From: Kingella pumchi
GTDB taxonomy: Bacteria > Pseudomonadota > Gammaproteobacteria > Burkholderiales > Neisseriaceae
Reading direction: 5' to 3'
NCBI RefSeq assembly: GCF_022288825.1
Contig: NZ_JAKOOW010000018.1
Location: 2,837-49,817, forward strand
DNA: 46,981 bases
Shown: piece after piece, positions 1 to 9,151 of the stretch
How positions within the stretch are numbered: the first letter of the stretch is position 1
Layout of the letters: the number at the start of each line of letters is the position of its first letter
Program-made: the position numbers and the translations under genes
The notes under the pieces: model-generated
Told to the model about the DNA's origin: nothing
What the model saw: the letters and a program-made list of their open reading frames with translations, nothing else
Database searches by the model: none

Positions 1-48
1 TAGTGTACCTGCGCCCGAAAGCGCTGCAGGCGGCACGCGCATTCGCTA

Positions 49-54
49 TATAAT
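49..54 (+). promoter_or_regulatory. -10 box upstream of waaC
   Basis: A perfect TATAAT in the context CGCTATATAATCGCGCC, 37 bases before the waaC start codon. No convincing -35 hexamer is seen. The same extended box recurs upstream of hemW and ptsH. Confidence 0.5.
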
Positions 55-91
55 CGCGCCCTTTGCCGCCAAGCAACCGAAAAGACACCGC

Positions 92-1054
92 ATGAAAATC
101 CTGCTCGTCCGCCTGTCCAGCATGGGCGATCTGATCCACACCCTGCCTGCCCTTACCGATTTGGCGCGCCATCTGCCGCAGGCCGAACTGCATTGGCTGT
201 GCGAAGCCTCGTTTGCCGACATCGCCCGCCTGCACCCTTTTGTGCGCCGCATCCATACCCTGCGGCTGCGGCAGTGGCGCAAACGCTGGTGGGACGCCGA
301 TGTGTGGCGGCAGATCGGCAGCCTGAAAAGCAGCCTGCGCGCCGAAGGCTACGACTGCGTGCTCGATGCCCAAGGCCTGCTTAAAAGCGCGTGGGCGGCG
401 CGGCTCTCCGGCGTGCCGGTTACCGGCTTGGACGCCGCCAGCGCCCGCGAGCCGCTTGCCGCGCGCTTCTACCGGTGCCGCTATCCGGTGGAAAAAGGGC
501 GCGATGCCGTGTGGCGCAACCGCACCCTGTTTGCCCAGGCCTTCGGCTACACCTTCGACGGCGCGGCCGACTTCGGCGTCGAAGTTCCCGCCGCCGGCAG
601 CCTGAACGGTCTGCCGCCGCGCTATTTCGCCGCCCTGCACGCCACCAGCCGCGACAGCAAACTGTGGCCGCAGCCAAACTGGGCGGCGCTGCTCACCGAG
701 CTGCACCGCCGCTACCGTCTGCCGGTGCTGCTGCCCTGGGGCAGCCCTGCGGAAAAGGCGCGCGCCGAAGCGATGGCCGCCGATCTGCCCTTTGCCGTTG
801 TCTGCCCGCCTTTGAACCTGCTTCAGGCTGCCTTTATGCTGCAGGGCGCGCAAGCGGTCATCGGCGTCGATACCGGCCTTCTGCATCTGGCCGACGCTCT
901 CGAGCGGCCGCTGGTCGGCATCTATACCGACAGCGACCCGCACAAAACCGGCGTCCAGCCCTCGCCCCGCGCCCTCAGCCTCGGCGGCATCGGCCAATGC
1001 CCGGATGCCGATGAAGCGCTGCTGGCGGTGGAGCGGGTGATGCAGGCAGCCTGA
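92..1054 (+). CDS. waaC: Lipopolysaccharide heptosyltransferase I
   Basis: A 320-residue glycosyltransferase of family GT9 that transfers the first L-glycero-D-manno-heptose from ADP-heptose to Kdo2-lipid A on the cytoplasmic face of the inner membrane. The N-terminus has the family signature LLVRLSSMGDLIHTLPAL, and the C-terminal half has the nucleotide-sugar motif GVDTGLLHLADAL near residue 255. Length is typical. The start has only a weak Shine-Dalgarno sequence but is the first ATG after a good -10 box. The final codons read QAA-stop because the stop lies in a DUS (GCAGGCAGCCTGA). The substrate supplier hldD is encoded at 20.7 kb in this window. Confidence 0.9.
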   Translation: MKILLVRLSSMGDLIHTLPALTDLARHLPQAELHWLCEASFADIARLHPFVRRIHTLRLRQWRKRWWDADVWRQIGSLKSSLRAEGYDCVLDAQGLLKSAWAARLSGVPVTGLDAASAREPLAARFYRCRYPVEKGRDAVWRNRTLFAQAFGYTFDGAADFGVEVPAAGSLNGLPPRYFAALHATSRDSKLWPQPNWAALLTELHRRYRLPVLLPWGSPAEKARAEAMAADLPFAVVCPPLNLLQAAFMLQGAQAVIGVDTGLLHLADALERPLVGIYTDSDPHKTGVQPSPRALSLGGIGQCPDADEALLAVERVMQAA

Positions 1055-1066
1055 AAGGCAAACATT

Positions 1067-1114
1067 AAAAAAGCAGCCTGAAAACCGGATGAACGGTTTT
1101 CAGGCTGCTTTTTT
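1067..1114. terminator. Bidirectional DUS terminator between waaC and hemW
   Basis: A perfect 21-bp inverted repeat (1067-1087 and 1094-1114) with a 6-base loop. The arms contain AAGCAGCCTGAAA and end in A6/T6, so it can terminate both convergent genes. Confidence 0.9.
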
Positions 1115-1129
1115 GCTGGCGGCGGGCGC

Positions 1130-2305
1130 TCACATAAAGCATTGCAGCAAATCGTTGAGAAAGCGGCGGCCGCGTTCGGTGGGGCGAAAAGCGAGCGGGT
1201 CGGCGTCGAGCAGCCCCAAATCCTGCGCTTTTTTCACCGCGGAGGCGACGGCAGACGTGAGCACGCCGGTGCGCTCGGGCAGCAGCGCGGCGGGGACGCC
1301 GTCGGTCAGGCGCAGGGCGTTCATCATAAATTCAAAGGCCAGATCGCTATCGGCAATCGGCCGGCGCTCGACGGTGTCCGCCGGATTTTGGCGCATGGCG
1401 GCCAGATAGTCGTTGGGATGGCGGCGGCGCACGGTGCGCTCGATGTGGCTGTGGTAGGAAATCTTGCCGTGGGCGCCGGCGCCGATGCCGACGTAGTCGC
1501 CAAACTGCCAGTAATTCAGATTGTGCGCGGCGCGCTGGGCGGGCTGCTTGGCAAAGGCGCTGGTTTCGTAGCGCGCAAAGCCGGCAGCGGCCAGCTCGGC
1601 GTGGACGGCGTCTTCGATATCGAGCGCGGCATCGTCGTCAGGCAGATCGCGCGGCGGCGTGCGGCCGAACACGGTGTTCGGCTCCATGGTCAGATGATAG
1701 GCGCTCAGATGGCTGACGCCGGCGGCAATGGCGGTTTGCACGTCCCGCCGCGCTTCATCAACGCTCTGGCCGGGCAGCGCGTACATCAGATCGACATTGA
1801 CGCGCTCAAACAGCAGCAGCGCTTCGTCGATGGCGCGACGGGCTTCGCCGCCCTGATGGATGCGGCCGAGCGCCTTGAGTTTGGCGTCGTCGAAACTCTG
1901 CACGCCGATTGACAGCCGATTGACGCCGGCATCGCGGAAACCGCGGAATTTCTCGCGCTCGAAGGTGCCGGGATTGGCCTCCAGCGTGATTTCCGCCTGC
2001 GGGTTCAGCCGCACCAGCGAGCGCACGCCGCTGAGCAGGCGGTCGATGGAAGCAGCCTGAAACACGCTGGGCGTGCCGCCGCCGATAAACACAGTTTCCA
2101 CCGGCCGTCCCCAAATATTGGGCAATTCGAGCTGCAGATCGGCCAGCAGCGCGTCGATATAGGCACCCTCGTCGAGCGTGGTTTTGATGCGGTGGGAATT
2201 GAAGTCGCAATAGGGGCATTTTTGGATGCACCACGGAATATGGATATACAGCGACAGCGGCGGCAGCGCGCTTAAGGCGGCAGGCCGGTTGAAACGGATG
2301 TGCAT
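1130..2305 (-). CDS. hemW: Radical SAM heme chaperone HemW
   Basis: A 391-residue radical SAM protein of the HemN/HemW family. It has the cluster-binding motif C26-x3-C30-x2-C33 (CIQKCPYC) followed by DFN, and a GGGTPS glycine-rich SAM motif. The CxxxCxYCDF form and the length favour HemW, which inserts heme into respiratory enzymes, over the coproporphyrinogen dehydrogenase HemN. The frame stays open upstream to about 2722, but that part overlaps cbpM and the -10 box. I therefore take the ATG at 2305, where similarity to the family begins (SLYIHIPWC). It has its own promoter. Confidence 0.9.
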   Translation of the reverse strand: MHIRFNRPAALSALPPLSLYIHIPWCIQKCPYCDFNSHRIKTTLDEGAYIDALLADLQLELPNIWGRPVETVFIGGGTPSVFQAASIDRLLSGVRSLVRLNPQAEITLEANPGTFEREKFRGFRDAGVNRLSIGVQSFDDAKLKALGRIHQGGEARRAIDEALLLFERVNVDLMYALPGQSVDEARRDVQTAIAAGVSHLSAYHLTMEPNTVFGRTPPRDLPDDDAALDIEDAVHAELAAAGFARYETSAFAKQPAQRAAHNLNYWQFGDYVGIGAGAHGKISYHSHIERTVRRRHPNDYLAAMRQNPADTVERRPIADSDLAFEFMMNALRLTDGVPAALLPERTGVLTSAVASAVKKAQDLGLLDADPLAFRPTERGRRFLNDLLQCFM

Positions 2306-2333
2306 GGCAGTCGGACGGCAAAAAAAGGCCGCC

Positions 2334-2339
2334 ATTATA
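2334..2339 (-). promoter_or_regulatory. -10 box of hemW
   Basis: The minus strand reads CGCTATATAATGGCGG, with TATAAT 28 bases before the hemW ATG. This implies a very short leader and supports the start at 2305. Confidence 0.5.
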
Positions 2340-2364
2340 TAGCGGCGGCGGCCGAAAACGGCAA

Positions 2365-2401
2365 AGGCAGCCTGAAAAGCATTGCGGCTTTCAGGCTGCC
2401 T
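2365..2401 (-). terminator. DUS hairpin after cbpM
   Basis: Inverted DUS copies (AGGCAGCCTGAAAAGC and GCTTTCAGGCTGCCT) lie 12 bases past the cbpM stop. On the minus strand they are followed by a short T tract. The hairpin separates the cbpAM unit from the hemW promoter. Confidence 0.7.
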
Positions 2402-2412
2402 GCGGGGAGCGG

Positions 2413-2703
2413 CTATTCTTCGCCGATCAGCGACAATACGGGGCTGGATTTGCGCAGCTCTTCCACTTCGTCGAGCAGGCGCATAATCAGGGCGAGCGCG
2501 GGCATGCCGGCGTCGAAATCGCGGCAGATGCGGTGGGCGCGGCGGATGCGGGCGAACTGGTAGCCGCTGTAGCGCGCTTCTTCGGGCGCGCCGCCGACGC
2601 TGACGATTTCTTCTTCCACCAATTCCAGCAGCCATTCGCGGCTGCGGCCGGTGGCGCTGAGTATCTGTTCGAAACTTAAGGTGATGTCGGTATCCGGGTT
2701 CAT
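2413..2703 (-). CDS. cbpM: Chaperone modulator CbpM
   Basis: A 96-residue MerR-like helix-turn-helix protein that binds the J domain of CbpA and modulates its co-chaperone and DNA-binding activity. It matches the family in length and in the pattern TGRSREWLLELVEEEIV, then YSGYQFARIRRAHRICRDF, then a C-terminal helix (ALIMRLLDEVEELR). It starts 19 bases downstream of the cbpA stop, with a GAAAGGAC ribosome site, and is clearly co-transcribed with cbpA. Confidence 0.85.
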   Translation of the reverse strand: MNPDTDITLSFEQILSATGRSREWLLELVEEEIVSVGGAPEEARYSGYQFARIRRAHRICRDFDAGMPALALIMRLLDEVEELRKSSPVLSLIGEE

Positions 2704-2722
2704 GGGGTGTCCTTTCGTTCAA

Positions 2723-3655
2723 TCAGGCCTGATCGGCAAAGTGTTCGGCCAGCTGCTGCCAGGCGGCGCGGTCGGCCTCATTGCGGATGTCGGGCACGGT
2801 GATGCGCAGTTTGAGATACAAATCGCCGGCTTCGCGGGCGGGAATGCCTTTGCCTTTTAAGCGGATGGTTTTGCCGCTTTGGCAGTTTTCCGGCAGCGAA
2901 ACCTGCAGCCGCCCGCCGGCGGTGGCAACGGTGATTTTGCCGCCCAGCACCGCCTGCCAGGGCATGACGTCGATGGTTTGGTAAACGTCTTTTTTGTCTT
3001 TCACATACAGATCGGGGCGCTCGTGAAAGCGGATTTTCAGGTAAAGGTCGCCCGCCGGCGCGCCGTTGCGGCCGGGCAGCCCCTGGCCGCTCAAACGGAT
3101 CTGCTGGCCTTCGCCGATGCCTTTGGGGATTTTGACGTTGAGCGTTTTTTCCTGATAGACGGGGCGGCCGTAGTCGTCGAAAGACGGTACGTTGAGTTTC
3201 AGGCTGCGTTCGGCGCCGGTGTAGGCGGCGTAGATGTCCACCGCCAGTTCGGCGTGCTGGTCTTCGCCGCGCTGTGGCTCGCGCGCCTGCGCCTGCTGCT
3301 GTTGGCGGAAGGCGGTAAACAAATCTTCAAAATGGAAGTCGCCGGCATCAAAGGGCTCGCCGCCGAAACCGCCGTAGCGGTAGGCAAAGCCGTTTTCAGG
3401 CTGCCCGCCGGCGAAGGGATTGCCGTGGGACGCGCCCTGCGGGCGGGCGAGTTCTTCGTCGTAGGCGGCGCGGCGCTCGGGATCGGACAGGGTTTCGTAA
3501 GCGAGATTGACGGCCACGGTTTTCTCGGCGGCATCGGGCTCTTTGCTGACGTCGGGGTGGTAGCGGCGCACCAGTTTGCGGTAGGCCTTTTTGATTTCAG
3601 CGGCATCGGCATCGGGGGCGACGCCGAGCACTTGGTAATGGGTGGCTTCGGGCAT
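2723..3655 (-). CDS. cbpA: Curved DNA-binding protein CbpA, DnaJ-family co-chaperone
   Basis: A 310-residue class B J-domain protein. The J domain covers about residues 5-70, with the Hsp70-activating HPD at 33-35. A Gly/Phe-rich linker follows (FAGGQPENGFAYRYGGFGGEPF), then two beta-rich C-terminal substrate domains. There is no zinc-finger domain, which separates it from DnaJ. The QPEN in the linker is the translation of an internal DUS. The start has a good AAGGAG site. It stimulates DnaK ATPase and, in E. coli, is a nucleoid protein of stationary phase. It is followed by cbpM, as in other proteobacteria. Confidence 0.88.
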   Translation of the reverse strand: MPEATHYQVLGVAPDADAAEIKKAYRKLVRRYHPDVSKEPDAAEKTVAVNLAYETLSDPERRAAYDEELARPQGASHGNPFAGGQPENGFAYRYGGFGGEPFDAGDFHFEDLFTAFRQQQQAQAREPQRGEDQHAELAVDIYAAYTGAERSLKLNVPSFDDYGRPVYQEKTLNVKIPKGIGEGQQIRLSGQGLPGRNGAPAGDLYLKIRFHERPDLYVKDKKDVYQTIDVMPWQAVLGGKITVATAGGRLQVSLPENCQSGKTIRLKGKGIPAREAGDLYLKLRITVPDIRNEADRAAWQQLAEHFADQA

Positions 3656-3675
3656 AGTCTGCTCCTTTGGAGTGT

Positions 3676-3714
3676 GCTTTTGTTTTTTCAGGCAGCCTGA
3701 AAAAAAACAAAAGC
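3676..3714 (-). terminator. Terminator after the sensor kinase gene
   Basis: A long hairpin (GCTTTTG, T run, CAGGC, A, GCCTG, A run, CAAAAGC) centred on the palindromic DUS core TTCAGGCAGCCTGAA. It lies just downstream of the histidine kinase stop on the minus strand. Confidence 0.75.
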
Positions 3715-3731
3715 GGTGGCAAAAACGGTTT

Positions 3732-5057
3732 TCAGGCTGCTTTGGGCAGCCGCACTTCTACGCGCAGGCCGCTTTGGCCGTCGCGACGGTCGCACAGGCG
3801 GATGCTGCCGTGGTAGCGGCGGGTCAGGGTTTGGGCGATGGCCAGCCCCAGGCCGCTGCCTTGTTCGCCACTGCCGAGCACGCGGTAGAAGGGGTCGAAC
3901 ACACGATTGCGCTCGGCGGCCGGGATGCCGGCGCCGCTGTCTTCAACGGCAATCAGGATTTCGTGCGCTTCTTCGCCGGCGGCAAGGTCGATGCGCCCGC
4001 CCTCGGGGGTGTAGCGCACGGCGTTGTCGGCCAGGGTTTTGACCAGTAAATAGAGATCGGTTTCGTCGGCTTGGATGCGGCCGGCGGCGGCGGTGATGCC
4101 GATGTCCTGCCCTTTGGCTTCGGCCAGCGGCAGCACGTCGGCCAGCACGCGGGCGAAAACGGTCTGCATATCGCTGATGCCGCAATCGCCGCTTTGCAGC
4201 GACTGGGCACGCGCCAGCGACAGTAATTGTTCGAGCAGGTGGCGGTGGCGGCGGATGGCCTGCTGGACGTTTTCAAGCTGAGCGCGGGCGGCATCGTCCA
4301 ATTCGTGGGCGGCCAGGCGCTCGGCCTGCAGCGACAGGGCGGTGAGCGGGCTGCGCATTTCGTGGGCGGCATCGGCGATAAAGCGCTGCTGCTGGCGCAT
4401 GGCGGCGTCGATTTTTTCCAGCATGCGGTTTACCGCCAGCACGAAGCCCTGCACTTCGGCGGGCAGATCGCGGGTGTCGAGCGCGGCGGTGTCGTCGTCG
4501 CGGCGTTTTTGCAGGCTATCGCCCAATTCGCGCAGCGGGCGTAGGGTGCGGCGGACGATGAAAACCACCAGCACGCCGGTCAGCAGCGCCAGCAGCAGCA
4601 GCGGCACGGCGCTGCTTTGGGCGGCGGCAAAGGCCTGCTCTTCGCGGTATTCGGTTTCCTGAAACACTACCACGCGCCCGCCGATGCCGTGCTTCACATA
4701 CACGCGGTAGCTGTCGCCGTCGTGGCGGACATCGTGAAAGCCTTCGCCGCTGTCAGCCGGCAGCGGCAGATAGTGCTTGAGATCGGGCGGGGTGCGCTCG
4801 GTTTGAACGAAAATGCGCATATCGTCATCGCCGCCGCCGGCATGGTGCGGCACCACGGCGGTGGGCGAGATGTAGGCGGCAATCTGGCGCAGGGTTTCGT
4901 CCTGCACTTCGTAGCTGGCGCGGTAGCTGCGGTAAAAGGCGGCGATGCCGGCAAGGGCGGCGGTTACCAGTGCCAGCACAATCAGCGCGCCCGACAGGCG
5001 CAACTGCAACGAATGCAGAAAGGCGGACGGCAGCAAGCGGCGGACAATCGTCATCAC
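3732..5057 (-). CDS. Two-component sensor histidine kinase, QseC/PmrB-like
   Basis: A 441-residue inner-membrane sensor kinase. It has a TM helix near residues 20-40, a periplasmic sensor of about 110 residues, a second TM near 155-175 and a HAMP-like linker. The phosphorylated histidine is H232 in AAHEMRSPLTAL. The N box is LADNAVRYTPEGG, and the G boxes are EDSGAGIP and GSGLGLAIA. All catalytic motifs are intact. Its ATG overlaps the stop of the response regulator by 4 bases, so the two are translationally coupled. The last codons (KAA-stop) come from a DUS. The HAAHEMRSPLTAL context resembles QseC/PmrB, but the signal is unknown. Confidence 0.85.
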   Translation of the reverse strand: MMTIVRRLLPSAFLHSLQLRLSGALIVLALVTAALAGIAAFYRSYRASYEVQDETLRQIAAYISPTAVVPHHAGGGDDDMRIFVQTERTPPDLKHYLPLPADSGEGFHDVRHDGDSYRVYVKHGIGGRVVVFQETEYREEQAFAAAQSSAVPLLLLALLTGVLVVFIVRRTLRPLRELGDSLQKRRDDDTAALDTRDLPAEVQGFVLAVNRMLEKIDAAMRQQQRFIADAAHEMRSPLTALSLQAERLAAHELDDAARAQLENVQQAIRRHRHLLEQLLSLARAQSLQSGDCGISDMQTVFARVLADVLPLAEAKGQDIGITAAAGRIQADETDLYLLVKTLADNAVRYTPEGGRIDLAAGEEAHEILIAVEDSGAGIPAAERNRVFDPFYRVLGSGEQGSGLGLAIAQTLTRRYHGSIRLCDRRDGQSGLRVEVRLPKAA

Positions 5058-5725
5058 GCGCCCTCTTTGGGCACCAGCCAGCCGGCGCCGCGCACGTTTT
5101 TGATGTGCTCTTTGCCGATTTTCTTGCGCAGGCCGTGAATCAGGAAATCAACGGCGTTGCTTTCGACTTCTTCGCCCCAGCCGTAGAGTTTGTCTTCCAA
5201 ATCGGCGCGGGAAAAAATCATGCCCGGCCGCAGCATCAGCGCCTGCAGCAGGGCAAATTCCTTATTGCTCAGGATGATGGTTTCAGGCTGCCCGGCCACG
5301 CTCACGCTGCGGGTGGCGGGGTCAAGGGTGATGGCGCCGTTGCTCAGCAGGGCGCTGGCGTGGCCGCCGCGACGGCGCAGCAGGGCGCGGATGCGTGCCA
5401 GCAGTTCGGCGGTGTCGAAGGGTTTGACCAGATAGTCGTCGGCGCCGCCGTCAAGTCCGGCCAGCCGGCTGCCGATATCGTCGCGGGCGGTGAGTATCAG
5501 CACCGGCAGGCTGTTGCCGCTGCCGCGGATTTTCGCCAGCACGTCCAGCCCGTCGCGGCGCGGCAGCCCCAAATCCAGCAGCAGCAGATCGTATTGCTGC
5601 GCGCGCAGGGCGCTGTCGGCGGCGATGCCGTCGGCAACGCGATCGGCGGCATAGCCGGCATCTTTCAGGCTGCCTGTCAGCGCTTCGGCAATCATGTCGT
5701 CGTCTTCGGCGAGCAAAATACGCAT
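5054..5725 (-). CDS. OmpR-family response regulator
   Basis: A 223-residue regulator and partner of the kinase next to it. It has a receiver domain (residues 1-115) with acidic D8-D9, phospho-acceptor D51 in LLLLDLGLP and the conserved K of YLVKPF. A winged-helix DNA-binding domain follows (ILSNKEFALLQALM, then NAVDFLIHGLRKKIG). An ATG five codons earlier (5740) is in frame, but its own bases supply the AAGGA site for the ATG at 5725, which begins the family-typical MRILLAEDD. Two internal DUS encode GSLK (near residue 18) and GQPE. Likely targets are envelope-stress or lipid A modification genes, but this is inference. Confidence 0.87.
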   Translation of the reverse strand: MRILLAEDDDMIAEALTGSLKDAGYAADRVADGIAADSALRAQQYDLLLLDLGLPRRDGLDVLAKIRGSGNSLPVLILTARDDIGSRLAGLDGGADDYLVKPFDTAELLARIRALLRRRGGHASALLSNGAITLDPATRSVSVAGQPETIILSNKEFALLQALMLRPGMIFSRADLEDKLYGWGEEVESNAVDFLIHGLRKKIGKEHIKNVRGAGWLVPKEGA

Positions 5726-5745
5726 TGTTTTGTCCTTCATGTGGT

Positions 5746-5788
5746 TTTCAGGCTGCCTGACAGCCTTAAGCTTGCAGGCAGCCTGAAA
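5746..5788 (-). terminator. DUS hairpin after murI
   Basis: Arms TTTCAGGCTGCCTG (5746-5759) and CAGGCAGCCTGAAA (5775-5788) lie just past the murI stop on the minus strand and before the response regulator start. The flanking T tract is poor. Confidence 0.6.
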
Positions 5789-5794
5789 CGGGGT

Positions 5795-6610
5795 TCAGCC
5801 CAGCGGCATCATTTCGATCTGGTCCATGCTGCGGCCGAGAAAGCGCTCGCCGATGGTACGGAAACGCAGCGGGATGTCGGAAACGTAAAAACGGTAGTCG
5901 GGCGCGGGATTGGCGCTGTTGAGCAGGCCGGCATCAGCCAGTGCGCGGGCGGCGGCTTCGGCGGTGGTGAGCGCGGAATCGACCAGCTCGACTTCCTGCG
6001 CTTCCTGCCTCAGCAGCGGCTTGAGCAGCGGATAGTGGGTGCAGCCCAAAACCAGCGTGTCGATGCGCTCGGCCAACAGCGGTTTGAGATACTCGCGCAC
6101 CGTCAGCCGCGTTACTTCGTGGCCGAGCCAGCCTTCTTCCACCAGCGGCACCAGCAGCGGGCAGGACTGCGACTGCACGCGGGCGTCGGGGTGGCGGCTG
6201 TGGATGGCGCGGGCGTAGGCGTTGCTGTTTACCGTGGTGGCGGTGGCGATCACGCCGATGTGGCCGTTGCGCGTGGTGGCGAGCGCGGCTTCGGCGCCGG
6301 CGGCAATCACGTCGAGCACCGGCATATTGCCCGCCGCCTGCCGCACTTTGTGGCCGGCCACCGCGGCAATGGTGTTGCAGGCAATCACCAGCGCTTTAAC
6401 GTCTTGGCTGAGCAAAAAATCGACGATTTGCGCGGTAAAGGTTTCGATGGTGCTGCGCGACTTCATGCCGTAGGGCACGCGGGCGGTGTCGCCGAAATAA
6501 ACGATGTTTTCCATCGGCAGCCGCTCCATCAGCGCACGCACCACGGTCAAACCGCCGACGCCGGAATCAAACACGCCGATCGGGCGCGACTGGTTGCTGT
6601 TGCTATCCAT
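5795..6610 (-). CDS. murI: Glutamate racemase
   Basis: A 271-residue cytoplasmic enzyme that interconverts L- and D-glutamate for peptidoglycan synthesis. The N-terminal substrate motif is GVFDSGVGGLTV. Both catalytic cysteines are present: C78 in VIACNT and C190 in LGCTHYPLL. Length is normal for the family. It reads alone on the minus strand. Confidence 0.93.
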   Translation of the reverse strand: MDSNSNQSRPIGVFDSGVGGLTVVRALMERLPMENIVYFGDTARVPYGMKSRSTIETFTAQIVDFLLSQDVKALVIACNTIAAVAGHKVRQAAGNMPVLDVIAAGAEAALATTRNGHIGVIATATTVNSNAYARAIHSRHPDARVQSQSCPLLVPLVEEGWLGHEVTRLTVREYLKPLLAERIDTLVLGCTHYPLLKPLLRQEAQEVELVDSALTTAEAAARALADAGLLNSANPAPDYRFYVSDIPLRFRTIGERFLGRSMDQIEMMPLG

Positions 6611-6868
6611 TTTGTATCTTCAAGCAGCCTGAAAAAAGAAAGGCGCCATTCTAGCGCAAAGGCGGCGGGCTGTTCCATGCAGGCAGCCTGAAAGCGGCGG
6701 CGCGGGCGTTTTCAGGCTGCTTGCGGGCAGCGGCGCGGCGGCTAAATGCCGTGCCAAAACAGCGCCGATAGCGTATCATGCGCCCCTTGCGTGATTGCTC
6801 TAAACCCGCATCCGGCAGCCTGAAAACCCGGCGGCGGCGTTTTTTAGCCCTCCGCATGAAAAAAGCAG

Positions 6869-6874
6869 TAAAAT
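6869..6874 (+). promoter_or_regulatory. Possible -10 box of accA
   Basis: TAAAAT in GCAGTAAAATCGCGCC, 54 bases before the accA ATG. It resembles the other CG-flanked -10 boxes in the window. No clear -35. Confidence 0.35.
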
Positions 6875-6928
6875 CGCGCCGCATTTTCACCCGCACCGGC
6901 GGCCGCCGCGCCGCCCGATGGAGCCATA

Positions 6929-7888
<960 letters not shown>

Positions 7889-7893
7889 ACCCG

Positions 7894-7927
7894 AAGGCAG
7901 CCTGAAAACGTTTTTCAGGCTGCCTTT
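7894..7927 (+). terminator. DUS terminator after accA
   Basis: AAGGCAGCCTGAAAA and TTTTTCAGGCTGCCTT are separated by only CG, giving a tight hairpin 6 bases after the accA stop. Confidence 0.7.
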
Positions 7928-7958
7928 GCCGTTTTTCTTTTTGTTTGGCGTTTACCCT

Positions 7959-9062
7959 ATGGCAGGCAATTCCTTCGGACAACTGTTCCGCATCACCACT
8001 TTCGGCGAAAGCCACGGCGAAGCCATCGGCTGCATCATCGACGGCTGCCCGCCCGGCTTGGCGCTTAGCGCAGACGACATCCAGCCCGATCTCGACCGCC
8101 GCAAACCCGGCACCAGCCGCCACGTTACCCAGCGCCGCGAGGCCGACCGCGTGGAAATCCTTTCCGGCGTCTTCGAGGGCAAAACCACCGGCACCCCCAT
8201 CGCCCTGCTGATCCGCAACACCGACCAGCGCAGCAAAGACTACGGCGCCATCGCCGAGCAGTTCCGCCCCGGCCATGCCGACTACAGCTACTGGCACAAA
8301 TACGGCATCCGCGACTACCGCGGCGGCGGCAGAAGTTCCGCCCGCGAAACCGCCGCCCGCGTGGCCGCCGGCGCCGTTGCCAAAAAATGGCTGCGCGAGC
8401 GCTTCGGCACCGAAATCGTCTGCTGGGTTACGCAGGTGGGCGAAAAAGCCATCACTTTCGAGGGCGAAGAATTTATCGGCCAGAACCCCTTTTTCGCCGC
8501 CAACCGCAGCCAGATCGCCGAATTGGAAGACTATATGGACAGCGTGCGCAAATCGCTCGATTCGGTCGGCGCCCGCCTGCACATCGAAGCGCGGCAGGTG
8601 CCAGTGGGCTGGGGCGAGCCGGTGTTCGACCGCCTGGACGCCGACATCGCCCACGCGCTGATGAGCATCAACGCCGTGAAAGCCGTTGCCATCGGCGACG
8701 GTTTCGACGCCGTTGCCCAGCGCGGCAGCGTGCACGGCGACGAACTCACGCCGCAGGGCTTTGCCAGCAACCACGCCGGCGGCATACTCGGCGGCATTTC
8801 CACCGGCCAGACCATCCGCGCCGATTTTGCCGTCAAGCCCACCAGCTCCATCGCCACCCCGCGCCGCAGCATCGACATCCAGGGCGAGCCGGTAAGCATC
8901 GCCACCCACGGCCGCCACGACCCCTGCGTCGGCCTGCGCGCTGCGCCGATTGCCGAAGCGATGCTGGCGCTGGTGCTGATCGACCACGCCCTGCGCCAGC
9001 GCGCGCAAAACGCCGATGTCGAAGTGTTCACCCCTGATATCGAACGCGCGCCCAGTCCCTAA
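7959..9062 (+). CDS. aroC: Chorismate synthase
   Basis: A 367-residue, FMN-dependent enzyme of the last shikimate step (EPSP to chorismate). The three family signatures are present: GESHGEAIGCIIDGCPPG at the N-terminus, RGGGRSSARETAARVAAGA in the middle and RHDPCVGLRAAPIAEAM near the end. An ATG 11 codons upstream (7926) lies in the DUS terminator and adds residues foreign to the family, so I start at MAGNSFGQLF. The product chorismate feeds the PabB-PabC fusion encoded at 31-33 kb. AroG at 29.4 kb opens the same pathway. Confidence 0.94.
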   Translation: MAGNSFGQLFRITTFGESHGEAIGCIIDGCPPGLALSADDIQPDLDRRKPGTSRHVTQRREADRVEILSGVFEGKTTGTPIALLIRNTDQRSKDYGAIAEQFRPGHADYSYWHKYGIRDYRGGGRSSARETAARVAAGAVAKKWLRERFGTEIVCWVTQVGEKAITFEGEEFIGQNPFFAANRSQIAELEDYMDSVRKSLDSVGARLHIEARQVPVGWGEPVFDRLDADIAHALMSINAVKAVAIGDGFDAVAQRGSVHGDELTPQGFASNHAGGILGGISTGQTIRADFAVKPTSSIATPRRSIDIQGEPVSIATHGRHDPCVGLRAAPIAEAMLALVLIDHALRQRAQNADVEVFTPDIERAPSP

Positions 9063-9067
9063 ACCAT

Positions 9068-9110
9068 AGGCAGCCTGAAAAGCCCGAATCCGGCTTTCAG
9101 GCTGCCTTTT
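9068..9110 (+). terminator. DUS terminator after aroC
   Basis: Inverted DUS arms (AGGCAGCCTGAAAAGCC and GGCTTTCAGGCTGCCT) followed by TTTT. Confidence 0.8.
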
Positions 9111-9151
9111 GCCGTTTTGGCTTTTCAGGCTGCTTTTAAACTTTAAATCCC

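Noticed and set aside
2306..2722. N-terminal extension of HemW by 139 residues
   Set aside because: It overlaps cbpM in another frame, covers a promoter and terminator, and shows no family similarity before SLYIHIPWC.
4970..6691. A 573-codon open frame on the plus strand opposite the two-component and murI genes
   Set aside because: It is antisense to well-supported genes, has no ribosome site or recognisable domain, and is Gly/Val/Ala/Gln-rich as expected from the complement of GC-rich codons.
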